Notes: a model not told the origin generated them from the letters alone. DNA of 64,000 nt from JADFNB01 sp036397455 (GCA_036397455.1 DASWIX010000042.1:124001-188000); one strand, 5' to 3'; counted from the first letter of the stretch, positions 52,651-61,658 are shown. A program made the numbers and translations.

Positions 52651-53412
52651 ATGGCCGTACACGCGCTAGCCGACCTCACCTGGACCGAGGTGCGGGCGCT
52701 GGCGGATGGGGGGGGAATCGCCATTCTGCCAACCGGCGCGATCGAGGCCCACGGCCCACACCTGCCGCTCGCCACCGACGTCATCATCGCCGAGGCCATG
52801 GCACGGGCGGGTGCCGAGCGCTTGAGCGAGCGAGGGCACCAGGCCGTGCTGCTGCCGACGCTCCCGTTCACGCCGGCGCTGTTTGCGGCCGACTTCGCCG
52901 GGACGATCTCGGTATCGGCGCGCTCGGTGGCCGACATGGTCGCGGACATTGCCGCGTCCGTAGCCGGCCACGGCTTCCGTACGTTGGCGATCGCGAACGC
53001 GCATTTCGATCCGGCGCACGTCGAGGCGTTGGGGGCGGCGGTGCGGCTCCTCGCAACCCGAACCGGGTTTCGCGTGGTCTTTCCGGATATCACCCGGCGC
53101 CCGTGGGTTGACCGCCTGACCGCCGAATTCCGCAGCGGCGCCTGCCACGCCGGCCGATACGAGGGGTCGATCGTGATGGCGGCGCGTCCCGATCTGGTGC
53201 GCGAGGAGGTGCGTCGTGGCCTTCCCCCCAACCCAACCTCGCTGTCCGAGGCCATTCGCGGCGGCAAGCACTCGTTTACCGAAGCCGGCAGCGCCGACGC
53301 ATATTTCGGCGCGCCGGCGGAAGCCTCCGCGGCGGAAGGGCACCGCACGATCGAGACGCTCGGCACCATCTTGGAGGAAGCGATCCTCATGGAGGTCGGC
53401 GATGATGCTTGA
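52651..53412 (+). CDS. creatininase-family metal hydrolase
   Basis: 253-aa enzyme of the creatininase/amidohydrolase-like family. Metal-site residues: Glu32, His34 (PTGAIEAHGPHLPLATD) and Asp43, then His118 with Asp120 (NAHFDPAH, where other members have GHxE or GHGG) and Glu171 (CHAGRYEGS). Family members include creatininase, MftE and the archaeal FAPy deformylase ArfB, which hydrolyses an N-formyl amide. As no kynB-like formamidase is in the cluster, this protein may deformylate N-formylkynurenine. Overlaps the next gene by 11 nt. Confidence 0.88.
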   Translation: MAVHALADLTWTEVRALADGGGIAILPTGAIEAHGPHLPLATDVIIAEAMARAGAERLSERGHQAVLLPTLPFTPALFAADFAGTISVSARSVADMVADIAASVAGHGFRTLAIANAHFDPAHVEALGAAVRLLATRTGFRVVFPDITRRPWVDRLTAEFRSGACHAGRYEGSIVMAARPDLVREEVRRGLPPNPTSLSEAIRGGKHSFTEAGSADAYFGAPAEASAAEGHRTIETLGTILEEAILMEVGDDA

Positions 53413-54178
53413 GCGGCGAGGAATCGTCATCACGGGCGGCGGCCGCGGGATCGGTGCCGCCGTGGCCCGGGCCGTCGCGGCGGCAGGTGGATCGGTGGTC
53501 CTGGCGGCCCGCACCGAAGCCGAGGTGCGCGAGACGGCGGCCGTGCTGACGGCAGGCGGACATGCCGCATGGCCGGTCGTATGCGACGTCACGCAACCGG
53601 ATGACGTCGCGCGGCTGGCGACTCGCGCCGCCGACCTCCTTGGGTCGGTCGATGTCCTGGTCAACAACGCCGGAGTGGCCCACTCGGCGCCCCTCGCCAA
53701 GATCGACCTGGAGGACTGGAATCGCCTGTTCGCCGTGAACGCCACGGGCACGTTTCTGTGTACCCAGGCGCTCCTGCCGGGCATGATCGCCCGCGGGTGG
53801 GGGCGCGTCGTGAACATCGCCTCGGTGGCGGGGCTGTCAGGTGCCCGTTACATCGCGGCCTACGCGGCCGCGAAGCACGCGGTGATCGGTTTCACGCGAT
53901 CCGTTGCCGCGGAAGTGGCCGCGGGCGGCGTCACCGTGAACGCGGTGTGCCCGGGATACGTCGACACGGCTATGACCACCGCGTCGGTGAACCGCATCGC
54001 GTCCGCCACGGGTCGCACCACCGCTGCGGCGCGGGAGGCCATTCTTCAGACGACGCCCCAACATCGATTGATCGCGCCCGACGAAGTGGCGCACGCCGTG
54101 CTGGCGTTGTGCGACCACGGCGCGAGGGGCATCAACGGACAGTGTATCGTGCTCGACGGTGGAGGACTGCTCGCATGA
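53402..54178 (+). CDS. SDR-family oxidoreductase of the anthranilate cluster
   Basis: 258-aa short-chain dehydrogenase. Cofactor motif TGGGRGIGAAVARAVA, NNAGVA, catalytic Ser (NIASVAG), Tyr and Lys (YAAAKHAVIGF). Start ATG 53402 has GGAGG 6 nt upstream and overlaps the creatininase gene end. Likely oxidises or reduces a hydroxy or keto-CoA ring intermediate downstream of the 2-aminobenzoyl-CoA monooxygenase/reductase; exact step unknown. Its stop overlaps the ATG of the RidA-like gene. Confidence 0.88.
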   Translation: MMLERRGIVITGGGRGIGAAVARAVAAAGGSVVLAARTEAEVRETAAVLTAGGHAAWPVVCDVTQPDDVARLATRAADLLGSVDVLVNNAGVAHSAPLAKIDLEDWNRLFAVNATGTFLCTQALLPGMIARGWGRVVNIASVAGLSGARYIAAYAAAKHAVIGFTRSVAAEVAAGGVTVNAVCPGYVDTAMTTASVNRIASATGRTTAAAREAILQTTPQHRLIAPDEVAHAVLALCDHGARGINGQCIVLDGGGLLA

Positions 54179-54573
54179 CGCTGGACATCATCAATCCCGA
54201 CGACCTCGGCGTGCCCCGCGGGTGGAACAACGGCATGTTGGCTCCGGCCGGTGGTCGCGTCCTGTTTGTCGCCGGCCAGACAGCGGCGGATGCCGACGGC
54301 GTCGTCACGCCTGTCGGACTGGTCGCCCAGTGGGAACGGGCCCTCGAACGCGTCTTGCTGGTGGTGCGGGACGCAGGCGGCGGACCCGAGCATATCGGCC
54401 GGCTCACGATCTACGTGACCGATCTGGCCGCCTATCGCGCGCACCGCAAGCAGATTGGCGAAGTCTACCGGCGCCTGATGGGCCGTCACTTCCCCGCGAT
54501 GGCGCTCGTCGAGGTGACGGGACTGGTTGACGAACAGGCGTTGCTCGAAATGGAAGCGACCGCGGTCATCTGA
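54175..54573 (+). CDS. RidA-family protein lacking the catalytic Arg
   Basis: 132-aa Rid-family protein. N-terminal INPDDLGVPRGWNNGMLAP and VLFVAGQTAADADG, middle VGLVAQWERALERVLLVV match the family. The C-terminal site, usually PARSxVEV, reads PAMALVEVTGL, so the Arg needed for imine deaminase activity in archetypal RidA is Met. Rid proteins occur in 2-aminobenzoate-CoA clusters, where release of the amino group as an enamine/imine needs handling; a role in this step is inferred. Confidence 0.88.
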   Translation: MTLDIINPDDLGVPRGWNNGMLAPAGGRVLFVAGQTAADADGVVTPVGLVAQWERALERVLLVVRDAGGGPEHIGRLTIYVTDLAAYRAHRKQIGEVYRRLMGRHFPAMALVEVTGLVDEQALLEMEATAVI

Positions 54574-54582
54574 GAGGGATTG

Positions 54583-55383
54583 ATGCCGATTACAGCGACG
54601 TCGTTCCGCTACACGCACGACCCCGACACGGCGGTGGCCACCATCACGTTGAATCGGCCGGATCGACTCAACGCGCTCACGTTCGAGGTCTATCACGAAC
54701 TGCGGGATGCCTTCCGCGCGCTCGATACGGAGGAGGGCGTGCGCGCCGTCGTGATGACGGGCGCGGGGCGCGCGTTCTGTTCCGGCGGGGATGTCGAGGA
54801 CATCATCGGCGCGCTCTTTGCCCGGGACTTCGAAGGACTGCTCGACTTCACGCGCCTCACCTGCGATCTGGTGCTCGCAATCCGGCAGTGCCGCCGGCCG
54901 GTCGTCGCGGCGCTGAACGGCACGGTCGCCGGCGCCGGCGCGGTCATCGCCACCGCGTGTGACGTACGTATCGCCGCCGAGTCGGCGAAGATCGCGTATC
55001 TGTTCACCAAGGTGGGTCTGTCCGGGGCCGACATGGGATCCGCCTGGCTGCTCCCACGCATCGTGGGCCTTGGCATCGCCACAGAGCTGCTGATGAGCGG
55101 GGATTTCGTCGATCCGCAGCGGGCGGAACGGATTGGCCTGTACAATCGCGTCGTGCCCGATGGTGAGGTACTCGATGCCGCCCGCGCGCTGGCGGAACGG
55201 CTCGCGCGCGGTCCGTCGTTCGCCCTGGCCATCACCAAGGACGCGTTGAACCGCGAAGCGAGCATGGACCTCGTCGCGGCCATGGAGGCGGAGGCCCAGG
55301 CACAGGCGGGATGCATGGCGCATCAGAACTTCCGCGAGGCCTACGACGCGTTCGTGGCCAAGCGACCCCCGCGTTTCACGTGA
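54583..55383 (+). CDS. enoyl-CoA hydratase/isomerase (crotonase)-family protein
   Basis: 266-aa crotonase-fold enzyme. Oxyanion-hole region GRAFCSGGDVEDI and NGTVAGAGAVIATACDVRIA are present. The site where hydratases carry catalytic Glu reads FTKVGLSGADMGSAWLLPRIVG, so both standard Glu are absent and Asp is in the active region, which suits a ring hydrolase or isomerase rather than simple hydration. ATG 54583 follows TTG 54580. In the anthranilate cluster it may perform ring opening or hydration of the alicyclic CoA ester (inference). Confidence 0.87.
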   Translation: MPITATSFRYTHDPDTAVATITLNRPDRLNALTFEVYHELRDAFRALDTEEGVRAVVMTGAGRAFCSGGDVEDIIGALFARDFEGLLDFTRLTCDLVLAIRQCRRPVVAALNGTVAGAGAVIATACDVRIAAESAKIAYLFTKVGLSGADMGSAWLLPRIVGLGIATELLMSGDFVDPQRAERIGLYNRVVPDGEVLDAARALAERLARGPSFALAITKDALNREASMDLVAAMEAEAQAQAGCMAHQNFREAYDAFVAKRPPRFT

Positions 55384-55390
55384 CACCCTG

Positions 55391-56545
55391 ATGCCCGACG
55401 TCCGCGCCGTTCGCGCCTTTCTCGACTCGAAGCACATCCAACTCGCCGAGCGTTTCGCCGCGTTTGCCTCGTGGCGCGTGGCCCCGCGGCCGCATCCGGC
55501 GAGCGACGACGAGGCGCGCGTCGAGGCGCGAGCGCTCCTGGCGTTGCTGGGCGGCGGCGAGTGGTTCGCGGCGATCGCCGAGCAGGACCTGCGCGCGTGC
55601 GCGCTGATTCGCGAGACGCTGGCCGCCGCATCTCCTCTGGCGGATGCCGTGTTTGCGCTGCAAGCGTTGGGGGCCACGCCGCTGGTGCTGGCGGGCAGCG
55701 CGGCGCAACGCGCCCGGTGGCTGCCGGCGGTGGGGCGCGGTGAGGCCATGGCCGCGTTCGCGATGACCGAGCCCGACGCCGGATCCGACGTGGCGGCCAT
55801 GACGACCGTGGCGAGGCGCGATGGTGAGACCTACGTCCTCAACGGCACCAAGACGCTCATCTCGAACGCCGGGATCGCGGACTTCTATGTCGTGTTCGCG
55901 TCCACCAGTCCCGCGCGCGGCAAGAAGGGCATTACCTCTTTCCTGGTCCCCGCCAACCATCCCGGTCTCGTCTTTGTCCGGCCGCAGGTGTTGTCGTCGC
56001 CCCATCCGTTGGGCGAGATCGCGTTGCGTGACTGCCGGCTGGATTTGTCGGCCATGATCGGACAGGAGGGGGACGGCATGCGGCTGGGTCTCGCCACGCT
56101 CGACCGGCTGCGTGCCACGGTGGGTGCGGCCGCGTGCGGCATGGCGGAACGCGCACTCGACGAGGCACTCGGACTTGCCATTGTCAGGCGTCAGTTCGGC
56201 AAGAAACTCGCCGAGTTTCAGCTCACGCAGGACAAGATCGCGCGGATGGCCACGGACCTGACCGCGGCGCGGCTCCTGGTGTATCGCGCCGCCTGGGAGA
56301 AAGACGGCGGCGCGGAGCGCGTCACCGTCGAGTCCGCCATGGCCAAGGCGTTCGCCACCGAAACGGCGCAGCGGATCGTCGATGACGCGATCCAGATTGT
56401 CGGCGGCCAGGGCGTGCTGGCGGATCATCCACTCGACCTGCTGTACCGGTCGGTACGAGCACTGCGCATCTACGAGGGAACGACGGAAATGCAACGCCTC
56501 ATCATCGCGGGCCAGGTCATCGCGCAGGCCGAGGCGTCGGTGTGA
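55391..56545 (+). CDS. acyl-CoA dehydrogenase
   Basis: 384-aa FAD enzyme. Motifs AFAMTEPDAGSDVAAM, NGTKTLISNAGIADFYVVFA, RRQFGKKLAEFQLTQDKIA, IVGGQGVLADHPLDLLYRSVRALRIYEGTTEMQRLIIA include the catalytic-base region (YEGT) and the FAD-binding C-terminus. Expected to introduce a double bond into the alicyclic or ring-opened CoA ester. Starts 7 nt after the crotonase gene and its stop overlaps the GTG of the monooxygenase/reductase gene. Confidence 0.93.
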   Translation: MPDVRAVRAFLDSKHIQLAERFAAFASWRVAPRPHPASDDEARVEARALLALLGGGEWFAAIAEQDLRACALIRETLAAASPLADAVFALQALGATPLVLAGSAAQRARWLPAVGRGEAMAAFAMTEPDAGSDVAAMTTVARRDGETYVLNGTKTLISNAGIADFYVVFASTSPARGKKGITSFLVPANHPGLVFVRPQVLSSPHPLGEIALRDCRLDLSAMIGQEGDGMRLGLATLDRLRATVGAAACGMAERALDEALGLAIVRRQFGKKLAEFQLTQDKIARMATDLTAARLLVYRAAWEKDGGAERVTVESAMAKAFATETAQRIVDDAIQIVGGQGVLADHPLDLLYRSVRALRIYEGTTEMQRLIIAGQVIAQAEASV

Positions 56546-58776
56546 AGATCGACTGCATCGGTGGCGGGCCGGCCGGACTGTATTTCGCGATCCTCATGAA
56601 GAAGGCCGATCCCCGGAACGACATCACGGTGTACGAACGCAACCGCCCGGACGACACGTTCGGGTTCGGCGTCGTTTTCTCCGACGCGACACAGGGGAAT
56701 CTCGCCCAGGCCGACCGCGAGACGTTCGACGCGTGGAACCGCGCGTGCGCCCGGTGGGACGACATTCACATCCATGTGGCCGGGCAGCTCCTTACCTCCA
56801 CCGGGCACGGTTTCAGCGGGTTGTCGCGCGAGGCGCTGCTCCGGGTGCTGGTCGAGCGATGCCGCGCCCTCGGCGTCCGGGTCCACTTCGAGTACGAAGT
56901 CTATGACCTGGCGGCACACCGCGATTGTGATGTGCTGGTTGCCTCCGACGGTTTCAGCAGCACGGTGCGGGAGCAGTATCACGCGCAGTTTCAACCGGAC
57001 CTCGACTGGCGGCCCAACCGGTTCGTGTGGCTCGGCACGACCAGGCCGTTTCCGGCGTTCACGTTCTATTTTCGGGAAGACGAGCACGGGCTGTGGCGGG
57101 TGCACGCCTACCAGTACGAGGCCGGTCACTCGACCTTCATCGTCGAGACGACCGAGACCACATGGCGCGCGTCCGGGATGGACGCCGCGACCGAGGATGA
57201 GACGCTCGTGTTTTGCGAGCGACTGTTCGCCGAGGAGCTGGCGGGACACCCCCTGCTGAAGAACCGCTCGATCTGGCGCAACTTCGCCACCGTACGCAAT
57301 GCCCACTGGTCGCATGAGAACGTCGTGCTGATCGGCGACGCCGCCCATACGGCGCACTTTTCGGTCGGATCGGGAACCAAACTGGGGATGGAGGACGGCA
57401 TTGCGCTCGCCCAGGCGTTGACCGACCATGCGGACGTGCCAGGGGCGCTCGCCGCCTACGAGGCGGACCGCCGGCCCGCGGTCGAGAGTCTCCAGCGGGC
57501 GGCACAAGTGAGTCTCGAGTGGTTCGAGGACGCCGAACGCTACATGGATCTCGACCCGATCCAGTTCGGCTTCAATCTCCTGACTCGCAGCTTCCGCATC
57601 ACGCACGACAACTTGAAGCTCCGTGATCCCGGCTACATTGACCGCGTCGACCGGTGGTTCGCGGCGCGCGCGGGCAGCCGGCAGCCGCAAGCCCCCCCGC
57701 CGCTGCTCACGCCGTTTCGGCTGCGAGACCTGATGCTCGACAACCGCGTCGTGGTGTCGCCGATGTGCCAGTACCGCGCGGTGGACGGCTGCCCGAATGA
57801 GTGGCACCTGGTGCACCTCGGGAGCCGCGCGATCGGGGGTGCGGGGTTGGTGTTCAGCGAGATGACCGACGTGAGCGCCGACGCGCGGATCACGCCGGGT
57901 TGTGCCGGGATGTATGCGCCGGCGCATGTGGATGCGTGGCGCCGGGTGGTCGATTTCGTGCATCGCGAGAGCGACGCGAAAGTCGGGATGCAGCTCGGTC
58001 ATGCCGGTCGGAAGGGCGCGACGCGGCCGCCGTGGGAGGGCGCCGACGTGCCGCTGACGGATGGAACGTGGCCGCTCCTCGCACCGTCGCCGCTACCATA
58101 CCTGCCCCATTGCCAGGTGCCCAAGGCCATGGATCGCGCGGACATGGACCGCGTGCGCGGGGATTTCGTTCGCGCCGCCGGCATGGCCGACGAGGCCGGC
58201 TTCGACATGCTGGAGCTGCACTACGCCCACGGGTATCTCCTCGCCACCTTCATTTCCCCACTGACCAACCAGCGGACGGACGCGTACGGCGGGAGCGTCG
58301 AGAACCGCATGCGCTTTCCGCTGGAGGTATTCCACGCCGTTCGGGCGATATGGCCGGAACGCAAACCCATCTCGGTTCGCATTTCTGCCGTGGATTGGGT
58401 GCCCGGCGGCATGGAGGCGGCCGATGCGGTCGAGGTGGCGACGCTGCTCAAAGCGGCCGGTTGCGATATCATCGACGTATCGGCCGGGCAGACCGTGGCC
58501 CACCAGCGGCCGGAGTACGGACGACAGTTTCAGACGCCGTTCAGCAATCGGATCCGTCACGAGGTCGGCATCCCGACCATGGCGGTCGGCAACATTTCGT
58601 CGTACATGGACGTCAACACCATTCTGGTGGCCGGGCGCGCCGATCTGTGCGTCCTCGCCCGCGCCCATCTGTGGGATCCCTACTGGACGCGGCACGCAGC
58701 GCAGGCGCTGGGCCACGCGTGCACGTGGCCGGATCCGTATGAGTCGATGAACACCTACAAACCGCGTTTCGAGTGA
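56542..58776 (+). CDS. 2-aminobenzoyl-CoA monooxygenase/reductase (salicylyl-CoA 5-hydroxylase-like fusion)
   Basis: 744-aa two-domain flavoenzyme. Residues about 1-370: FAD monooxygenase, CIGGGPAGLYFAILMKKADP, CDVLVASDGFSSTVREQYH, VLIGDAAHTAHFSVGSGTKLG. Residues about 385-740: FMN Old Yellow Enzyme-type barrel, PFRLRDLMLDNRVVVSPMCQYRA, HYAHGYLLATFISPLTNQR, DAYGGSVENRMRFP. This fusion is the hallmark of Azoarcus-type aminobenzoyl-CoA oxygenase/reductase, which hydroxylates and then reduces the ring. GTG start overlaps the dehydrogenase stop; the kynA gene follows 7 nt later. Confidence 0.93.
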   Translation: MKIDCIGGGPAGLYFAILMKKADPRNDITVYERNRPDDTFGFGVVFSDATQGNLAQADRETFDAWNRACARWDDIHIHVAGQLLTSTGHGFSGLSREALLRVLVERCRALGVRVHFEYEVYDLAAHRDCDVLVASDGFSSTVREQYHAQFQPDLDWRPNRFVWLGTTRPFPAFTFYFREDEHGLWRVHAYQYEAGHSTFIVETTETTWRASGMDAATEDETLVFCERLFAEELAGHPLLKNRSIWRNFATVRNAHWSHENVVLIGDAAHTAHFSVGSGTKLGMEDGIALAQALTDHADVPGALAAYEADRRPAVESLQRAAQVSLEWFEDAERYMDLDPIQFGFNLLTRSFRITHDNLKLRDPGYIDRVDRWFAARAGSRQPQAPPPLLTPFRLRDLMLDNRVVVSPMCQYRAVDGCPNEWHLVHLGSRAIGGAGLVFSEMTDVSADARITPGCAGMYAPAHVDAWRRVVDFVHRESDAKVGMQLGHAGRKGATRPPWEGADVPLTDGTWPLLAPSPLPYLPHCQVPKAMDRADMDRVRGDFVRAAGMADEAGFDMLELHYAHGYLLATFISPLTNQRTDAYGGSVENRMRFPLEVFHAVRAIWPERKPISVRISAVDWVPGGMEAADAVEVATLLKAAGCDIIDVSAGQTVAHQRPEYGRQFQTPFSNRIRHEVGIPTMAVGNISSYMDVNTILVAGRADLCVLARAHLWDPYWTRHAAQALGHACTWPDPYESMNTYKPRFE

Positions 58777-58783
58777 GCGTCGC

Positions 58784-59566
58784 ATGGCACTGACGTACTG
58801 GGATTATCTGAAGATCGACGAGTTGCTGGCACTGCAGCAGCCCCTGTCCGACGGCCCCGAACACGATGAGACGCTGTTCATCGTGATTCACCAGGTGTAC
58901 GAGTTGTGGTTCAAGGAGGTGATCCACGAGCTGGACTACCTGCAAACGCTGCTCGCGCGGAACGACACTCCTCCGGCGCTCCACACACTGAAGCGCATCC
59001 TCACGATCCTCAAGACGCTGGTCGCGCAGATTGACGTGCTCGAGACGATCACGCCGCTGAACTTCCTGTCATTTCGCGATCGTCTCGAGTCGGGCAGTGG
59101 TTTTCAGTCGTATCAGTTTCGGGAACTCGAATTCATGTTGGGCGCCAAGCGGGCCGATGCCGCCGGGCGATACCCGGAGGGGAGCGTTGGCCGTCGCCGG
59201 CTCGAACTGCGCTATCGCCAACCGACCGTGTGGGACGCCTTTCTGCGGTACCTCGACGCAAACGGGTATCGGGTTCAGGAAGACCTGACCGAGCGGGACG
59301 TGACGCTGCCGCTGCAGCCGTCGCCCTCCACCCAGCGCATTCTCATCGAAGTCTATCGGACCAATCCGACCGTGTCCGCCATCTGCGAACGGTTCGTCGA
59401 CCTGGACGAGGGGCTCCAGGAGTGGCGCTACCGGCACGTGAAGATGGTCGAGCGCACCATTGGGACACGCACGGGGACCGGCGGCTCGACGGGCGCGGAA
59501 TATCTCAGGGCTACGCTGTTTACGCCGGTGTTCCCGGATCTCTGGGCCATACGGAGCGAGCTGTAG
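58784..59566 (+). CDS. kynA: tryptophan 2,3-dioxygenase
   Basis: 260-aa heme dioxygenase opening tryptophan to N-formylkynurenine. Distal-site motif HDETLFIVIHQVYELWFK near the N-terminus (His, Tyr, Phe), FQSYQFRELEFMLG, and proximal heme His in WRYRHVKMVERTIG followed by TGTGGSTGAEYL. Length matches bacterial TDO. Seven nt after the monooxygenase/reductase gene, so it belongs to the same operon and supplies the kynurenine branch. Confidence 0.95.
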   Translation: MALTYWDYLKIDELLALQQPLSDGPEHDETLFIVIHQVYELWFKEVIHELDYLQTLLARNDTPPALHTLKRILTILKTLVAQIDVLETITPLNFLSFRDRLESGSGFQSYQFRELEFMLGAKRADAAGRYPEGSVGRRRLELRYRQPTVWDAFLRYLDANGYRVQEDLTERDVTLPLQPSPSTQRILIEVYRTNPTVSAICERFVDLDEGLQEWRYRHVKMVERTIGTRTGTGGSTGAEYLRATLFTPVFPDLWAIRSEL

Positions 59567-59614
59567 CACCACGCCGACCGTACCCCGTCCAAACCGACAG
59601 GAGTGGAGACCACC

Positions 59615-60448
59615 ATGTTCGAATTCGACGCTTCGGCCGTGCTGCAACAACTAACCGACCTCGGCACGGCGTGGGGATTGAAGCTCGTGGCGGCGCTGGT
59701 TGTCCTGATCGCCGGCCGCACGGTGGCACGATGGACGCGTCGCGCCGTGGGCGCGGCACTGCGCCGCACCCACATGGACGAGACCCTCGTCCCGTTCCTT
59801 TCCTCGGTGACGTACTACGGGATGCTGATGTTCGTGCTCATCGCCGTGCTCGGGATGGTCGGCATCCAGACCGCGTCGATGATCGCCGTGCTCGGCGCGG
59901 CGGGGCTCGCCGTGGGGTTCGCGCTGCAGGGCACGCTCGCCAATTTCGCGGCCGGCGTCATGTTGCTGATTTTCCGTCCGTTCCGGAACGAGGACTTCAT
60001 CGAGGCCGGCGGCACGTCGGGAACCGTCAAGGCCATTGGGATCTTCACGACGCACCTCGACACCCCCGACAACGTCGGCGTGATCATCCCGAACGCGGCC
60101 ATCTGGGGACAGACCATCAAGAACTTCGCGACCAACCCGACTCGCCGTATCGACCTGCTGATCGGTATCAGTTACCGCGACGACATCCAAACCGCGATCG
60201 AGACCATCCATCGCACGCTCGCGGCTGAGTCGCGCGTGCTGGCGCACCCTGCGCCCGTGATCGCCGTGCACGAGTTGGGCGAGTCGTCGGTCAATATCGC
60301 CGTCAGGCCGTGGTGCGCCGGGGAGGACTATTGGGTCGTGCGATGGGATCTTACACGGGCGATCAAGCAAGCGCTCGAGGGGGCCGGCTGCAGCATTCCG
60401 TTCCCGCAGCGGGACGTGCATCTGTTCCAGGACACCGCCGCCGCATGA
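59615..60448 (+). CDS. MscS-family mechanosensitive channel
   Basis: 277-aa small-conductance channel. TM helices: LKLVAALVVLIAGRTVARW, TYYGMLMFVLIAVLGMVG, and the pore helix AVLGAAGLAVGFALQGTLANFAAGVMLLIFRPF with its Gly/Ala packing; the cytoplasmic beta domain has NEDFIEAGGTSGTVKAIGIF, IIPNAAIWGQTIKNFA. ATG 59615 has a GGAG upstream; an in-frame GTG at 59603 is an alternative. It sits between kynA and kynU, where a channel is unusual; it may be an independent insertion. Confidence 0.93.
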   Translation: MFEFDASAVLQQLTDLGTAWGLKLVAALVVLIAGRTVARWTRRAVGAALRRTHMDETLVPFLSSVTYYGMLMFVLIAVLGMVGIQTASMIAVLGAAGLAVGFALQGTLANFAAGVMLLIFRPFRNEDFIEAGGTSGTVKAIGIFTTHLDTPDNVGVIIPNAAIWGQTIKNFATNPTRRIDLLIGISYRDDIQTAIETIHRTLAAESRVLAHPAPVIAVHELGESSVNIAVRPWCAGEDYWVVRWDLTRAIKQALEGAGCSIPFPQRDVHLFQDTAAA

Positions 60449-60458
60449 CACGGTTCGC

Positions 60459-61658
60459 ATGATCACCCCCGACGACCTCGCCCGCGACGCCAATCCGCTC
60501 GCGCCGTTCTATCAGCACTTCCGGGTCGGCGAACGTCTGCTCCTGACAGGGCATTCCCACCAGGCGTGGCCCGACGTGGGGTTCCACGCGCACCGGCAGG
60601 CGTGGGAAGACGCGGCACAGTACGTCGACGACAAGTGGGAGCGCGCCTTCGCCATGGCTGCGCGCGTGCGAGAAGGGTACGCGCGTCTGCTCGCCGATTC
60701 GCGCGGCCACATGGCGCTTGCCTCAAGTACCCATGACCTGGTGGTGCGCTTTCTCTCGGCGTTGCCGCTGCGGGAGCGGCCCCGCATCGTCACCACGGAC
60801 GGGGAGTATCACTCCCTTCGCCGCCAGTTGAAACGGCTGGAAGAAGAAGGGATCGACGTCGTGTGGGTTCCGATGGACCCCGTCGAGGACCTTGCGAGCC
60901 GGCTCGCCGTCGCCGTGAACGACCGCACGGCAGCCGCGTGTGTCTCGGCCGTTTTGTTCCGCAGCGCGCGTATCGTTCCCCGTCTCGCAGCCGTCCAGGA
61001 CGCGTGCGTCCGCCATGGCGCCGAGTTATTCGTCGACGCCTATCACGCGGTGAATGTCGTGCCGTTTTCGATCCCCGACGCGCGGCTCGAACGCGCGTTC
61101 GTCGTGGGAGGCGGATACAAGTACTGCCAGCTCGGGGAGGGCAACTGTTTCCTGCGGTTCCCCGAGGAGAGCGCGCACCGGCCGGTGGTGACGGGGTGGT
61201 TCAGCGAATTCTCCGCCTTAGCCACGTCGGTTGAACACGACCGTACCGCGTACGGCCAGGGTGACGATCGGTTCGCCGGCGCGACGTACGATCCAACCAG
61301 TCATTATCGTGCCGCCGCGGTGTTCGATTTCTTCGCGGAGCAGGCACTCACGCCCGACGTGCTTCGTGCGGCGAGCCAACATCAGGTGGGAGTCCTCGCG
61401 GCGGCGTTCGACGCGCTCGACCTGCCGCCGGGCGTGATCGATCGCGATCGACATGTGCCGCTCGAAGCGATCGGCGGGTTTCTCGCCCTCGCGACCCCGT
61501 ACGCCGAAACCGTATGCGCGGGGCTGCGAGCGCGCGGTGTGCTCACGGACTATCGCGACCGGACCCTGCGGTTCGGCCCCGCACCATACCTCTCCGACCG
61601 CCAACTGCGCGATGCGATCGGCCACCTCGGCGAGACGGTGCGCGCGCTGACCCCCTAG
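60459..61658 (+). CDS. kynU: kynureninase
   Basis: 399-aa PLP-dependent fold-type I enzyme cleaving kynurenine to anthranilate and alanine. Schiff-base Lys221 in VVGGGYKYCQLGEG, FVDAYHAVNVVPF providing the Asp for the PLP ring nitrogen, and RPVVTGWF near the substrate site. Sequence style is of the short KynU-like group, so related hydrolases such as PvdN-type proteins are alternatives, but position with kynA and anthranilate genes favours kynureninase. Ends by a 4-nt overlap with the convergent regulator gene. Confidence 0.88.
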   Translation: MITPDDLARDANPLAPFYQHFRVGERLLLTGHSHQAWPDVGFHAHRQAWEDAAQYVDDKWERAFAMAARVREGYARLLADSRGHMALASSTHDLVVRFLSALPLRERPRIVTTDGEYHSLRRQLKRLEEEGIDVVWVPMDPVEDLASRLAVAVNDRTAAACVSAVLFRSARIVPRLAAVQDACVRHGAELFVDAYHAVNVVPFSIPDARLERAFVVGGGYKYCQLGEGNCFLRFPEESAHRPVVTGWFSEFSALATSVEHDRTAYGQGDDRFAGATYDPTSHYRAAAVFDFFAEQALTPDVLRAASQHQVGVLAAAFDALDLPPGVIDRDRHVPLEAIGGFLALATPYAETVCAGLRARGVLTDYRDRTLRFGPAPYLSDRQLRDAIGHLGETVRALTP

